From the NCBI RefSeq assembly GCF_011038655.2, contig NZ_CP064954.1, positions 248,001 through 312,000 on the forward strand: a stretch of 64,000 bases of DNA, in the 5' to 3' direction. Position numbers and translations under genes: made by a program. Each line of letters starts with the position of its first letter. Position 1 is the stretch's first letter. The notes beneath the pieces are model-generated. The model did no database searches. It saw nothing but the letters and a program-made list of their open reading frames with translations, and was not told the DNA's origin. Shown here piece after piece: positions 9,535-20,737 of the stretch. This DNA is from Corynebacterium lizhenjunii (lineage in GTDB: Bacteria; Actinomycetota; Actinomycetes; Mycobacteriales; Mycobacteriaceae).

Positions 9535-9597
9535 GATTTCGGGTTTTCCCAAAATTCCCCTTGCGCGGGGTTGCGCTATCGCCTTAGCGTCACAACC

Positions 9598-10758
9598 ATG
9601 AACGAGATCAACATCGCCGCCCTGCTAGGCAGCGTCATCGACGCACTGCCACAGCTAGAGCATGCCACCACCACAGACCTGGTGGGCTTAGGCGTTGCGC
9701 CAGATACCGCGGAGTTCCTGGTGCGCCTCTACCAGCTGTACTGTGGGCCCGGCCAGCCTAGCCGCAGGCAAAGGAGCGCTATTAAAGGCGCCCGCCGCCA
9801 CGGACATGGGCTTATCGCCATGCAAGAAATAGAACGCGAAGTCACCAAAACCAAAACCACCCAACAATGGCGAATGCGCCAACACCTATGCGCCACACCC
9901 GCAGGCCAATTCACCACCATGGCACGCAAACTACGCCGGGAATGGAACCCGAAGGATGACACCCCGGCAGAAAAAGTCTCTATACGCCGCTACGCCAACG
10001 GCACAGCCACCATGTCGATAACCGCTCGCGATGTGGACCTTACCGATGTCTACGATGCCATCGATCAGGACGCCCCGGCAGAGAGCTTCCTTAACCTGGT
10101 TCGTGGTGAAGGTGGTGCCGGGCGGTTGAACTACATCCCCATGATTACCCTGCAGCTAGATACCTTCGCCAAGCTGCTCGCCGTTAACGAATGCAACCAC
10201 ACCAGTGCCACCGGCACCGGTGCAGACCTCACGGGCAACACCCACACCAGTGCCAGCGCAAGCAGCGCCAACGCAGGCAATGCCAACACCAGCGGTGCTA
10301 ACGCAGGCGGCGCGGGGGAAGCTGGCGACATTATTGTTCGGGCGAATAATGGGGCGCGGATGAGCGGGGCGGAGCTAGCCCAGCGCATTTTGTTCAAGCA
10401 CGGGTTTGTCGCAATCCTAAGCCGGGTGCATGGTCCGGTGGATGTTTACCGTATGGAGCGCTTTGCTACCGACAAGCAGCGCCTCCTGCTTGCTGCGGAG
10501 AGCCCTGAGTGTGCGTGGTTGGATTGTCACGTGCCGTTTGATAAGTGCCAGATCCACCACATCACGTCGTGGGCAGATGGTGGGGAAACCAACATCAAGA
10601 ACCTCACGGTGTTATGCCCGCACCATAATGGTGCCAACGAGGACCACCCTCCGGGAGGAGTGCCCGTCCGGCGGGGTCGGATGACAAGGCTTGGTGGGCA
10701 GGTGGCCTGGCAGTCACCCGGTGGTGGTGTTCCGGTGCCGACTAGCCCCACCAACTAA
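9598..10758 (+). CDS. DUF222 / HNH endonuclease-like protein, copy 1
   Basis: 386 residues from the ATG at 9598 (MNEINIAALLGS). The N-terminal two thirds are the DUF222 region. The C-terminus has an HNH-type nuclease signature: IHHITSWADGG, NLTVLCPHHN, and a final H in EDH. The family corresponds to the 13E12 repeat proteins of mycobacteria, which are multi-copy and of unknown biological role. Copy 1 carries an Ala/Ser/Thr/Gly-rich insert (about residues 200-240) that copy 2 lacks. The frame is open upstream to 9454, but the ATG at 9598 is shared by both copies and lies just after the conserved leader. It interrupts the rml gene group. Confidence 0.85.
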   Translation: MNEINIAALLGSVIDALPQLEHATTTDLVGLGVAPDTAEFLVRLYQLYCGPGQPSRRQRSAIKGARRHGHGLIAMQEIEREVTKTKTTQQWRMRQHLCATPAGQFTTMARKLRREWNPKDDTPAEKVSIRRYANGTATMSITARDVDLTDVYDAIDQDAPAESFLNLVRGEGGAGRLNYIPMITLQLDTFAKLLAVNECNHTSATGTGADLTGNTHTSASASSANAGNANTSGANAGGAGEAGDIIVRANNGARMSGAELAQRILFKHGFVAILSRVHGPVDVYRMERFATDKQRLLLAAESPECAWLDCHVPFDKCQIHHITSWADGGETNIKNLTVLCPHHNGANEDHPPGGVPVRRGRMTRLGGQVAWQSPGGGVPVPTSPTN

Positions 10759-10833
10759 CCCCCGCGCCCACAGCGCAGGCAGCACGCCAAGCGCGACGCG
10801 GCAAGCAGCGCAGCAAGCAGCGCAGCACCCCAG

Positions 10834-10867
10834 CCCCACGGCAGCCGAAAACAGGCCGCCGGAGGGG
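10834..10867 (+). terminator. Hairpin downstream of HNH copy 1
   Basis: CCCC..CGGCAGCC and GGCCGCCGGAGGGG can form an imperfect stem around an AAAACA-type loop. The same hairpin follows HNH copy 2 twice (31692, 31850). There is no T-tract, so it may be a repeat element rather than a classical terminator. Confidence 0.45.
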
Positions 10868-10885
10868 CTAGACGTGCGGGGTTGG

Positions 10886-12256
10886 TTAAGGTGTGAGGCG
10901 GGCGAGGTAGAGAGCCAGGGCGGCGCGCCAATTGCGCGGGCGAAAGCCAGTGGCCTCCAACTTGGATAAATCAAGGGTGGACTCGGCGGGGCGCGGGGCT
11001 TGGGGGCCCGCTAGTTCCTCATACTGGGCGGTTGTCACTGGGGTGACCCCTGCTGGGTCGGCGCCCACGCCGATGAAGGTAGCCATGGCGACCTCGTCGC
11101 GGCCTACGGCATCGCCAGTGCAGGAGAGGTTATAAATGCCGTAATCTGCCCCCGAACGCAGTAAGTGGACGATGCCCGCCGCCAGATCATCGGCGAAAGT
11201 GAGCCGCCCGCGCTGGTCGGAGACCACCGCAGGGGTGGCCCCACGGCGGGCCAGGGAAGCCATCGTGGCGATGAAATTTGCGCCATCGCCAAACACCCAA
11301 GACGTGCGGATAATGTAGTGGCGTGGCGCGCCGGCCGCAGCTGCCTCCCCGGCTGCCTTGGACGCGCCGTACAAGCTCAACGGGGCTGGGACATCAGCCT
11401 CCGTATAACCCGACGTCTTCGCATGAGCCGGGGCCGGGTTGCCAAAAACATAATCACTAGAAACGTGCACCAGGGTCAGATTGTGCTCCGCAGCAATCGC
11501 CGCCAATCTGCCGGGTGCTAACGCATTAACCTCCCACGCGCGGGCGCGGTCGGACTCTGCGCCATTGACATCGTTAAACGCGGCGCAATTGATAATCGCC
11601 TCGTACTGCTTCCACGGCCGCTGGGGCGGATTACAGACATCAAACTGCTCGCGGTTGCAAAACTCGGCCTCAGGCAGGAGGGCACGTAAAGCGCGCCCAA
11701 GCTGCCCATTGGCCCCGGTGATGAGGATGCGACGGGGAGGCATCGGGGCGGCATCGGCAAGCTGAGGATGCCCCAGGTCCTTGGCAGAAACCTGGGTGGG
11801 GGGCAGCGGCCAGGACACCGCAGACAGATTGACCATGGAATACTGCGCATCTGGCGACCAATGATCATTGACCAAGTAGGAATAGACCGTAGCGTCCTCC
11901 AAAGCCTGGAAACCGTTAGCCACCCCGCGGGGAACGAAGAAAGCGGTATCCGGCCCCAGCTCCGCCGTGACCAGCTGGCCAAACGTCGGGGAGCCCTCCC
12001 GCAGGTCACACCACGCGCCAAAGACCCGGCCGGCGGCCACCGAAACCAGCTTGTCCCAAGGCTCCGCGTGCAAACCGCGGGTAGCGCCGCGATCCGCATT
12101 GAAAGAAATATTCTGCTGCACGGGGCGGAAATCCGGCACGCCGGCGGCCAACATTTTCTCGCGCTGCCAATTTTCCTTAAACCAGCCGCGGTTATCGCCG
12201 TGCACATCCAAATGCAGGCGCAATAAACCGGGAATGGCGGTGGGTTCGGTGTGCAT
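10886..12256 (-). CDS. rmlCD: Bifunctional dTDP-4-dehydrorhamnose 3,5-epimerase / reductase
   Basis: 456 residues from the ATG at 12256, with AAGGAG 5 bases upstream. Residues 1 to about 180 are an RmlC cupin epimerase (NISFNADRGATRGLHAEP, then a RWxxDLR-like region). From about residue 190 an RmlD short-chain reductase follows, with its NAD(P) motif ITGANGQLGR and the catalytic YGASKAAGE. It performs the last two steps to dTDP-L-rhamnose. Fusion of rmlC and rmlD is known in corynebacteria. The linker between the domains (LADAAPMPP) is encoded by a copy of the dispersed motif. The start is 18 bases after the rmlB stop, so rmlB and rmlCD form an operon. Confidence 0.92.
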   Translation of the reverse strand: MHTEPTAIPGLLRLHLDVHGDNRGWFKENWQREKMLAAGVPDFRPVQQNISFNADRGATRGLHAEPWDKLVSVAAGRVFGAWCDLREGSPTFGQLVTAELGPDTAFFVPRGVANGFQALEDATVYSYLVNDHWSPDAQYSMVNLSAVSWPLPPTQVSAKDLGHPQLADAAPMPPRRILITGANGQLGRALRALLPEAEFCNREQFDVCNPPQRPWKQYEAIINCAAFNDVNGAESDRARAWEVNALAPGRLAAIAAEHNLTLVHVSSDYVFGNPAPAHAKTSGYTEADVPAPLSLYGASKAAGEAAAAGAPRHYIIRTSWVFGDGANFIATMASLARRGATPAVVSDQRGRLTFADDLAAGIVHLLRSGADYGIYNLSCTGDAVGRDEVAMATFIGVGADPAGVTPVTTAQYEELAGPQAPRPAESTLDLSKLEATGFRPRNWRAALALYLARLTP

Positions 12257-12274
12257 CAATGCTCCTTGGGGTAA

Positions 12275-14634
<2,360 letters not shown>

Positions 14635-14665
14635 GAAGAAGTCCTTCTGGGGTTCGGGTGCGTGT

Positions 14666-16189
14666 TTAGGCTCCGGTCGGGGCTGGTGCAGGTGCGACCA
14701 CTTCAGGGGCCGGTGCGGGCGCACCGGAGGTCGGGCCCGCAGGAGCAGCAGGGGCCGGGGCTGCGGGAGCAGCGGCCGCTGCGGGAGCTGCAGGAGCAGT
14801 GGGCGCGGCATCGGCATTGGGGGCATCGGCAGTCCCGGGCAAGATATCGGCAGGCAGGTTCTTCAGGTCTGCAAGGTTCAGCTCGGTAACGGTCTTCTCA
14901 GCGGTCGGGTCAACGGCGCTGCGCAGGGCCGGGGCCGGAGCGGGAACGATGCCGCGGTTCGGGTCTTCGCCGTAGCCTTCCGGCTGGCCAAAGGCCTTGG
15001 CGTAGGTGTTCCAGGACTTCCAGATGTCTTCCTTCCAACCCGGCCAGGAGTGGGTGCCGGTGGGGCGGAAGTTCCAGTCGGCGGGGATGCCCTCGCGGTC
15101 CATCTTGCGCTTGAGCTGGGTGGTGCAGTCGTACATGGCTGCCTCGATGGCGCCGCCTTCGATGGTGACGGTGGAGGAGGACTTAAACGCGGACGACAGG
15201 TTGGTGTTGCCGTTTTGCAGGAAGGAGGACAGCATCTCATTTTCCCCGGGCAGGCCGGTGGAGGTGGAGACGTACACGTGGGCCCCGCGCAGGTTGTTGG
15301 AGTTGATCAGGGCGTCGTTAAAGCGGCTGTAGGCGCCGCCGCGCGGGCCCCACATTTGCTCCGGGGTGGCGCCGCCGCGCTGGACGGTCAGGCTGGTGTA
15401 GAGCCACGGCATGGGGGTGGAGGTGGCGGCGCAGCCGGAGTAGGAGCCCACGGCGTCGTAGAAGCCCGGGTTGTGTTCGGCGAGCAGGAGGGCGGAGGTT
15501 GCGGACATGGACATGCCGGCGATGGCGCGCTTGCCGTTGCCGTTGATGTGGTGCTCCAGGGGGCCGGGGAGTTCCTTGATTAGGAAGGTCTCCCACATTT
15601 GCTTGGTGTCCAGGTAGTCGGTCTTTGGTGCGTTGACCCAGTCGGTGTAGTAGGAGAATGCGCCGTCTTGGACTACGACGACGTTGACGTCCTTTTTGAT
15701 GTAGAAGTCGATGAGGTTGGTGTTGCCCTTTTCGCCGTCGGTCATCACCAGCCAGTCGATGCCCTGCTCGGCACCGCCGGCGCCGTTGAGCAGGTAGATG
15801 GTGGGGCGGGAGCGGTCGAAGTTGCCGGTGGGGGTGATGACGGCCAGGTTGACCTTGGCACCGTCCATGGCGGGGGAGGTGGCGGTGAGGAACTTGACGT
15901 TCTTGCGCTTGTTGTAGGCAGGGGTCAGCCACTTGAGGTGGTCGGGCGGGTTGCTGATGAAGTTGCCGTCTTCGACGATGAATTCCCCGTTGTCGTCGCG
16001 CTTGAAGTACTTTTGGGCTTCTTGCTCGATGTCGAGTTCTTCGATGGTGGACAGGCGGTCTGCTGGGGCAACATTGTTGGGCCAGCGGGTTTCGGGCGCG
16101 TGTCCGGCGCTGGCGATGGGGGTGGTTAAGGCGCCTACGGCCAGGGCGGCGGCCGCGGTGGCAGAGGTGAGAGTCCTCAAGAGCTTCAT
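14666..16189 (-). CDS. Trehalose corynomycolyl transferase with Pro/Ala-rich tail
   Basis: 507 residues from the ATG at 16189, with AGGAAG 9 bases upstream. The signal peptide ends near PIASAG. The catalytic core matches the short paralogue: Ser in GMSMSATSALL, His in [11 protein letters not shown]. After the core (about residue 400) there is a charged segment and then about 60 residues composed mostly of Ala and Pro, which could span or anchor in the wall. Two copies of the dispersed motif sit 15 bases apart at the start of this tail (DAPNADAAP). It is transcribed away from the NFPV mini-protein gene and lies directly upstream of the short mycolyltransferase. Confidence 0.92.
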   Translation of the reverse strand: MKLLRTLTSATAAAALAVGALTTPIASAGHAPETRWPNNVAPADRLSTIEELDIEQEAQKYFKRDDNGEFIVEDGNFISNPPDHLKWLTPAYNKRKNVKFLTATSPAMDGAKVNLAVITPTGNFDRSRPTIYLLNGAGGAEQGIDWLVMTDGEKGNTNLIDFYIKKDVNVVVVQDGAFSYYTDWVNAPKTDYLDTKQMWETFLIKELPGPLEHHINGNGKRAIAGMSMSATSALLLAEHNPGFYDAVGSYSGCAATSTPMPWLYTSLTVQRGGATPEQMWGPRGGAYSRFNDALINSNNLRGAHVYVSTSTGLPGENEMLSSFLQNGNTNLSSAFKSSSTVTIEGGAIEAAMYDCTTQLKRKMDREGIPADWNFRPTGTHSWPGWKEDIWKSWNTYAKAFGQPEGYGEDPNRGIVPAPAPALRSAVDPTAEKTVTELNLADLKNLPADILPGTADAPNADAAPTAPAAPAAAAAPAAPAPAAPAGPTSGAPAPAPEVVAPAPAPTGA

Positions 16190-16366
16190 GGATTGTTTCT
16201 TCCTGTGTGCGGTTGTCTTTGTCAACATCGTTGTGTAACTGGGTTCCGTTAGCAAGTTTCCGCCACGGCGGCGTGAAAGCTGGTGCTGGTGTGACAATTG
16301 TGTCATAATTTGCGGCGAAGCGTTAGTTCTAACGCGACGAATTTCCCAGATTTTTTAAGGACTCCC

Positions 16367-16522
16367 ATGAACTTCCCCGTGAATTTTCCAGTGAACATTC
16401 CCGCAAACTTCCCTGTGAATTTTGAACAGCTCCTGGTCATGATCAACGAATTCCTCGGCGGCTTTGTCCACCAGGGTTCTTCCGCGCTGGCCGTTGGCGC
16501 GCTCAACCTGGGGCTGATGTAA
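16367..16522 (+). CDS. 51-residue NFPV-repeat protein, unknown
   Basis: A short gene starting at the ATG at 16367, with AAGGA 6 bases before it. The product opens with four N-[FI]-P-[VA] tetrapeptides and a fifth NF, then has an amphipathic or hydrophobic stretch rich in Leu, Gly and Ala, ending NLGLM. The repeats use different synonymous codons (AAC TTC CCC GTG, AAT TTT CCA GTG, AAC TTC CCT GTG), which suggests selection on the protein. There is no signal peptide. Size, lack of signal and position next to mycolyltransferases recall the small corynebacterial outer-membrane porins (PorA/PorH type), but I see no sequence match to them, so the role is open. A hairpin terminator follows. Confidence 0.6.
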   Translation: MNFPVNFPVNIPANFPVNFEQLLVMINEFLGGFVHQGSSALAVGALNLGLM

Positions 16523-16544
16523 GCACCTGAGCTTGCCGATGCCC

Positions 16545-16584
16545 CCTGGCCTCACCCCACTGCCCTGCGTGCGGGGTGGCCAGG
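16545..16584 (+). terminator. Hairpin terminator after the NFPV gene
   Basis: CCTGGCC-t-CACCCC pairs with GGGGTGGCCAGG, a 12-13 base stem with one bulge and a 14-base loop. No T-tract follows. A full dispersed-motif copy (16530-16546) lies between the stop codon and the stem. Confidence 0.7.
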
Positions 16585-16663
16585 CAGGGCGGGTTCGGGG
16601 TGGTGGGGGAGAAAATCGCGGTCCATGCAGACAAATAGGACTTAAGTACGTATTCTGTAGGGC

Positions 16664-18076
16664 GTGACTAATGAACATTTTGACGTTGTAGTACTCGGCG
16701 CGGGCCCCGGCGGCTACGTGTCCGCCATCCGCGCAGCCCAGCTGGGCAAGAAGGTTGCGGTTATTGAGAAGCAGTACTGGGGCGGTGTCTGCCTGAACGT
16801 GGGCTGCATCCCCTCTAAGGCGCTGCTGAAGAACGCAGAGGTTGCCCACATCTTCAACCACGAGGCCAAGGACTTTGGTATCTCTGGTGAGGTCAGCTTC
16901 GATTTCGGGGCGGCGCACAAGCGCTCCCGGAAGGTCTCGGAGGGCATCGTCAAGGGCGTGCACTACCTGATGAAGAAGAACAAGATCACCGAGATCAACG
17001 GTCTGGGTTCCTTCAAGGACGCCAAGACCATTGAGATTACCGAGGGCGACGCCAAGGGCACCACCGTCACCTTCGATAACTGCATCATCGCTACTGGCTC
17101 CGTGGTGCGCTCCCTTCCGGGCGTAGAAATCGGCGGCAACATCGTCTCCTTCGAAGAGCAGATTCTGAAGGAAGACGCGCCTAAGTCCATGGTGATTGTG
17201 GGCGCGGGCGCCATCGGCATGGAGTTTGCCTACGTACTGGCCAACTACGGTGTGGACGTGACCATCGTGGAGTTCATGGACCGCGTGCTGCCTAACGAGG
17301 ACAAGGATGTCTCCAAGGAGATCGCAAAGCAGTACAAGAAGCTGGGCGTGAAGCTGCTCACCGGCTACAAGACCACCTCGATTAAGGACAATGGCGATAA
17401 CGTCACCGTGGAGGTCGAGTCCAAGGATGGCTCCAAGACCGACACCCTGACCGTTGAGCGCTGCATGGTTTCCATCGGCTTCGCCCCGCGTGTGGAGGGC
17501 TACGGCCTGGAAAACACCGGCGTGGAGCTGACTGAGCGTGGCGCCATTGCTATCGACGACCACATGCGCACCAACGTTGAGGGCATCTACGCCATCGGCG
17601 ACGTCACCGCCAAGCTGCAGCTGGCCCACGTGGCGGAGGCCCAGGGTGTGGTGGCCGCAGAGGTTATCGCCGGGGCAGAGACCCAGCTGCTGGGCGACTA
17701 CATGAACATGCCGCGCGCTACCTTCTGCAACCCGCAGGTGGCCTCCTTCGGCTACACCGAGGAGCAGGCTCGCGAGAAGTTCCCGGACCGCGAGATCAAG
17801 GTCGCCACCTTCCCGTTCTCTGCCAACGGTAAGGCTGCTGGTCTGAATGAGACCGCGGGTTTTGTCAAGCTCATCGCCGACGGCGAGTTCGGCGAGCTCA
17901 TCGGTGGCCACATGGTGGGCTCCAACGTCTCCGAGCTGCTGCCGGAGCTGACCCTGGCGCAACGCTTTGACCTGACTGCGGAGGAGATCGGCCGCAACGT
18001 CCACACGCACCCGACGCTGTCGGAAGCAATGAAGGAAGCTGCCGAGGGCATCGGCGGGCACATGATCAACCTATAG
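16664..18076 (+). CDS. lpd: Dihydrolipoamide dehydrogenase
   Basis: 470 residues with a GTG start at 16664. It has the FAD motif [10 protein letters not shown], the redox-active pair CLNVGC, the NAD motif [11 protein letters not shown], and the C-terminal HTHPTLSEA with the catalytic His-Glu. As E3 it reoxidises lipoamide in the pyruvate and 2-oxoglutarate dehydrogenase complexes. An AGGG element lies only 3 bases before the GTG and a TATTCT -10-like box about 10-15 bases upstream, so the leader is very short. The order lpd, ramB, sdhCAB matches C. glutamicum. Confidence 0.95.
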   Translation: MTNEHFDVVVLGAGPGGYVSAIRAAQLGKKVAVIEKQYWGGVCLNVGCIPSKALLKNAEVAHIFNHEAKDFGISGEVSFDFGAAHKRSRKVSEGIVKGVHYLMKKNKITEINGLGSFKDAKTIEITEGDAKGTTVTFDNCIIATGSVVRSLPGVEIGGNIVSFEEQILKEDAPKSMVIVGAGAIGMEFAYVLANYGVDVTIVEFMDRVLPNEDKDVSKEIAKQYKKLGVKLLTGYKTTSIKDNGDNVTVEVESKDGSKTDTLTVERCMVSIGFAPRVEGYGLENTGVELTERGAIAIDDHMRTNVEGIYAIGDVTAKLQLAHVAEAQGVVAAEVIAGAETQLLGDYMNMPRATFCNPQVASFGYTEEQAREKFPDREIKVATFPFSANGKAAGLNETAGFVKLIADGEFGELIGGHMVGSNVSELLPELTLAQRFDLTAEEIGRNVHTHPTLSEAMKEAAEGIGGHMINL

Positions 18077-18093
18077 CCCAGCCCTTCCTGCGT

Positions 18094-18136
18094 GCCGCCT
18101 GCAGATTTTGTCGCCTGCTGACGTCGTCTGCAGGCG
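18094..18136. terminator. Terminator between convergent lpd and ramB
   Basis: GCCGCCTGCAG and CTGCAGGCG can pair over 9 bases across a 23-base loop. It sits between the two convergent stops and could serve both directions. A dispersed core motif overlaps its right end (18136-18144). Confidence 0.55.
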
Positions 18137-18152
18137 CATCGGCAGTTTTGGG

Positions 18153-19562
18153 CTAATAGGGAGCCACGGTAGAAGAGTGGGCGTCGATGGTCAGCGCTTC
18201 GTTGATGGCGGGGAAGGCGCGCTGGGCGCAATTGGTACGCGGGCAGGTGCGGCAACCGGCGCCGATGGGGGTAGCGGAACTGGCGTCGGTGAGGTCCAGG
18301 CCGGCGGAGTAGACGGTGCGGTCAGCGTGGCGGGCCTCGCAGCCCAAGGCGATAGCGAAGAGCTTGTTGGTCTCTGCAAAGCGGCCGCGGTTGTGGCCCA
18401 CGGCGCGGGCAACCCACAGGTAGTTGCGGCCATCCGGCATCTGGGCCAGCTGGCGCACGATGACCTCCGGCTGGGCGAAGGTCTCATAGACACACCACAG
18501 CGGGCAGGTGCCGCCGGAATTAGAAAAGTGCACGCCGGTGGCAGATTGGCGCTTGGACATATTGCCCGCGCGGTCCACGCGCACGAAGGTAAACGGGATA
18601 CCGCGCTGGTTGGGCCGCTGCAAGGTCGACAGCCGGGAGGCCACTGTCTCATAGCCCACGCCGAAGACCTGGCAGAGGTGCTCAATGTCGTAGCCGTCCT
18701 GCTCCGCGCGGGAGTGCGTGAGGCTATAGGGCAACAAGACGGCAGCGGCGAAGTAACTAGCGATACCGCGCTTAGCCAGGTTGACTGATGCCTGCGAGGT
18801 GAAGGGTTCATCGGCAATCAATTCTGTGATGTGCGAGTGGGCCTCCAGGAAGCACAGCTCTGCGGCCATGCGGAACGCGCGCTGGCCGGGGCTCAGGCGC
18901 GCGGCCAGCTCCAGGTGGCCGGTGGCAGAATCGAAACGGTGCAGCGTCCCATCGAGGTGCGCGTGGGTAGTGATGGTGACGTTGTGGGCCTGGTGCAGAT
19001 GGCGGGCAATGGCGGCCTCGGTGTCGCGGATGCCAAAGGCCTCCACGCCCAGCTGAGCAGCGAGGTCCTCGGCCTGGTGGTCAAGGGAGTCCAGGTAGTT
19101 CTGCCGAGCGTAGAAGAAATCGCGGACTTCATCGTGGGGCATGGACAGAACCTGGGAGCCGGGGGCGGAGCGGCGAATGTCGGTGGCCAAAGTGAGCTTG
19201 TCGCGCATATTGCGGTAGCGGCGGTGAATGTCTACCAGGGTGCGGGCGACGGAAGGGTGGTTGTAGACCAGCTCGGAGAGCTCCTGGAGCTCCACAGGGG
19301 AGGGGGAAATTTCCTGGTCTTGGATCACGTCTTGGATTTCCGCCAGCAGGCGCGAGTCGTCATCACGGGAGAAGAAGGTGGCGTCCACGCCGAAGACTTC
19401 GGTGATCTTCATTAGTACGGGCACGGTGAGCGGGCGGACGTCGTGCTCGATCTGGTTGACGTAGCTGGCGGAAAGCCCCAGGGTGGCAGCTAGCGAAGCC
19501 TGGGAAAGATCGCGTTCGCGGCGCAGCTGGCGTAAGCGGGATCCCACGTAAGTCTTGCTCAT
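18153..19562 (-). CDS. ramB: RamB-type regulator of acetate and central carbon genes
   Basis: 469 residues from the ATG at 19562. The N-terminal 60 residues are an XRE helix-turn-helix ([30 protein letters not shown]). The rest is the IrrE-like/DUF2083 regulator region with a C-terminal cysteine cluster ([16 protein letters not shown]). In C. glutamicum RamB represses acetate-activation and glyoxylate genes, controls sdh and represses itself. A CTTTGCAAA word, the core of the known RamB site, lies 40 bases upstream of the start at 19602. It is divergent from sdhC and convergent with lpd. Confidence 0.9.
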   Translation of the reverse strand: MSKTYVGSRLRQLRRERDLSQASLAATLGLSASYVNQIEHDVRPLTVPVLMKITEVFGVDATFFSRDDDSRLLAEIQDVIQDQEISPSPVELQELSELVYNHPSVARTLVDIHRRYRNMRDKLTLATDIRRSAPGSQVLSMPHDEVRDFFYARQNYLDSLDHQAEDLAAQLGVEAFGIRDTEAAIARHLHQAHNVTITTHAHLDGTLHRFDSATGHLELAARLSPGQRAFRMAAELCFLEAHSHITELIADEPFTSQASVNLAKRGIASYFAAAVLLPYSLTHSRAEQDGYDIEHLCQVFGVGYETVASRLSTLQRPNQRGIPFTFVRVDRAGNMSKRQSATGVHFSNSGGTCPLWCVYETFAQPEVIVRQLAQMPDGRNYLWVARAVGHNRGRFAETNKLFAIALGCEARHADRTVYSAGLDLTDASSATPIGAGCRTCPRTNCAQRAFPAINEALTIDAHSSTVAPY

Positions 19563-19601
19563 GTGAGGTAGATTACCGCGTTTTGGCGGGGGATACACAA
19601 C

Positions 19602-19610
19602 CTTTGCAAA
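19602..19610. promoter_or_regulatory. Candidate RamB operator
   Basis: CTTTGCAAA matches the core of the RamB consensus reported in C. glutamicum and lies 40 bases before the ramB start, fitting negative autoregulation. Confidence 0.5.
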
Positions 19611-19730
19611 TGCCTTGTGAAGGATTGTGACGTGGCAGCGTAGAGGGGGCGCTGTGACGGGTGAGAATGCGGGGGTATCGTGCGAAAGTTTGATACCTAA
19701 CGGGGTAGGTTCTTCACTCTATCGGGGTGC

Positions 19731-19746
19731 TGTGTGGAACGTCACA
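19731..19746. promoter_or_regulatory. Candidate GlxR (cAMP-CRP type) site
   Basis: TGTGTGGAACGTCACA matches the palindrome TGTGA-N6-TCACA with one mismatch. GlxR is known to act on sdhCAB in C. glutamicum; here the site is about 220 bases before sdhC. Confidence 0.5.
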
Positions 19747-19964
19747 GGGCCGCTGTGAGGGGTGGGGAAATACGCAACATTCGAGTTTTCTAAATCCCAC
19801 AACGCAAGCGTGTTGCGGTTTTTGAAATCCGCGTTTAAGGCGATCCTTACCTAAAGGAATTTCTCCGGAAATGGCTACCTTGAGTGTGGCTGGGAAATCG
19901 GTACCAATTCGACTAGTGGCCAGGGCATAGGCGTGCGTAAGGTTAAGGCGACTATGGAGGTGTC

Positions 19965-20720
19965 ATGACTGTAAGAAATCCAGACCGTGAGGCAATCGCT
20001 CACGGCCGAATTACTAATGAAACAATTCGTACCAAGCCGGGCGTTCCGACTTGGGCACTCAAGCTGATCATGGCCGTCACCGGCCTGTTCTTCGCACTCT
20101 TCGTGGTGGGCCACATGGCCGGCAACCTGAAGATTTACCTGCCGGACCACGATGGTGCCCCAGCAATCGACCACTACGGCGAGTACCTGCGTGCACTCGG
20201 TGATCCGCTGATCCCGGAGGGTCACGCCCTGTGGATCGTGCGCATTGTGCTGCTGGCCTGCGTGCTGGCGCACATCTACGGCGCGTTCACCCTGATCTCG
20301 CGCTCGCGGGCATCCCGCGGCAAGTTCCGTCGCACCAACCTGATGGGCGGCCTGGATTCCTTTGCCACCAGCACCATGCTGGTGACCGGCGTTATCCTGC
20401 TGCTCTTCATCATCTTCCACATCCTGGACCTGACCATGGGTGTCCAGCCGGTGGCCTCCGAGGCCTTTGTCCACGGTGCCGTCAAGGCGAACATGATCGC
20501 TACCTTCAGCCGCTGGCCGGTGACCATCTTCTACGTGTTGGCCATGTGCGCGCTGTTCCTGCACCTGACCCACGGCATCCGCTTGGCCGCCTCTGACCTG
20601 GGTATTACCGGTGCCAAGTGGCGTCAGGTCTTCTTGATCCTGGCCTACATTGTCCCGGCTGTTGTGTGCCTGGCGAACATCGTTATGCCGCTGTCCATCG
20701 CCCTGGGCTGGGTCTCTTAA
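19965..20720 (+). CDS. sdhC: Succinate dehydrogenase cytochrome b subunit
   Basis: 251 residues with an ATG at 19965 preceded by GGAGG. Five hydrophobic segments are visible (starting near residues 30, 85, 130, 180 and 220). His residues in VVGHMAG, LAHIYGAF, FHILD and LTHGIRL are candidate axial ligands for two haems. A single long C subunit of this kind is typical of type B enzymes that reduce menaquinone and have no SdhD. It is the first gene of sdhCAB, 17 bases from sdhA, under the divergent control region shared with ramB. Confidence 0.95.
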   Translation: MTVRNPDREAIAHGRITNETIRTKPGVPTWALKLIMAVTGLFFALFVVGHMAGNLKIYLPDHDGAPAIDHYGEYLRALGDPLIPEGHALWIVRIVLLACVLAHIYGAFTLISRSRASRGKFRRTNLMGGLDSFATSTMLVTGVILLLFIIFHILDLTMGVQPVASEAFVHGAVKANMIATFSRWPVTIFYVLAMCALFLHLTHGIRLAASDLGITGAKWRQVFLILAYIVPAVVCLANIVMPLSIALGWVS

Positions 20721-20737
20721 GAGGAGTGAATTAACCC

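Larger units (their letters stand above)
9058..9597. other. Repeat-rich 540-base gap upstream of HNH copy 1
   Basis: No credible gene. From left to right it holds a dispersed-motif copy (9059-9074), a degenerate array of a 54-base unit (about 9161-9400) with two near-perfect copies, and a promoter-like AT-richer stretch. The last includes TTATCCACA at 9526. From about 9308 onward it closely matches the region upstream of the second HNH gene (30206-30487), so the duplicated unit includes this leader. Confidence 0.75.
19563..19964. other. ramB-sdhC divergent control region (402 bases)
   Basis: Non-coding apart from a possible 19-codon leader (19871-19930, MATLSVAG...). It holds a RamB-like word near ramB, a GlxR-like palindrome in the middle and several G/C-run elements of the kind RamA binds. 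GGAGG before the sdhC ATG is a strong ribosome site. Confidence 0.7.

Noticed and set aside
16355..18061. 568-codon open frame antisense to lpd
   Set aside because: Long antisense frames arise from codon bias in GC-rich genes; the lpd frame has full enzyme motifs and the antisense product is low-complexity without domains.
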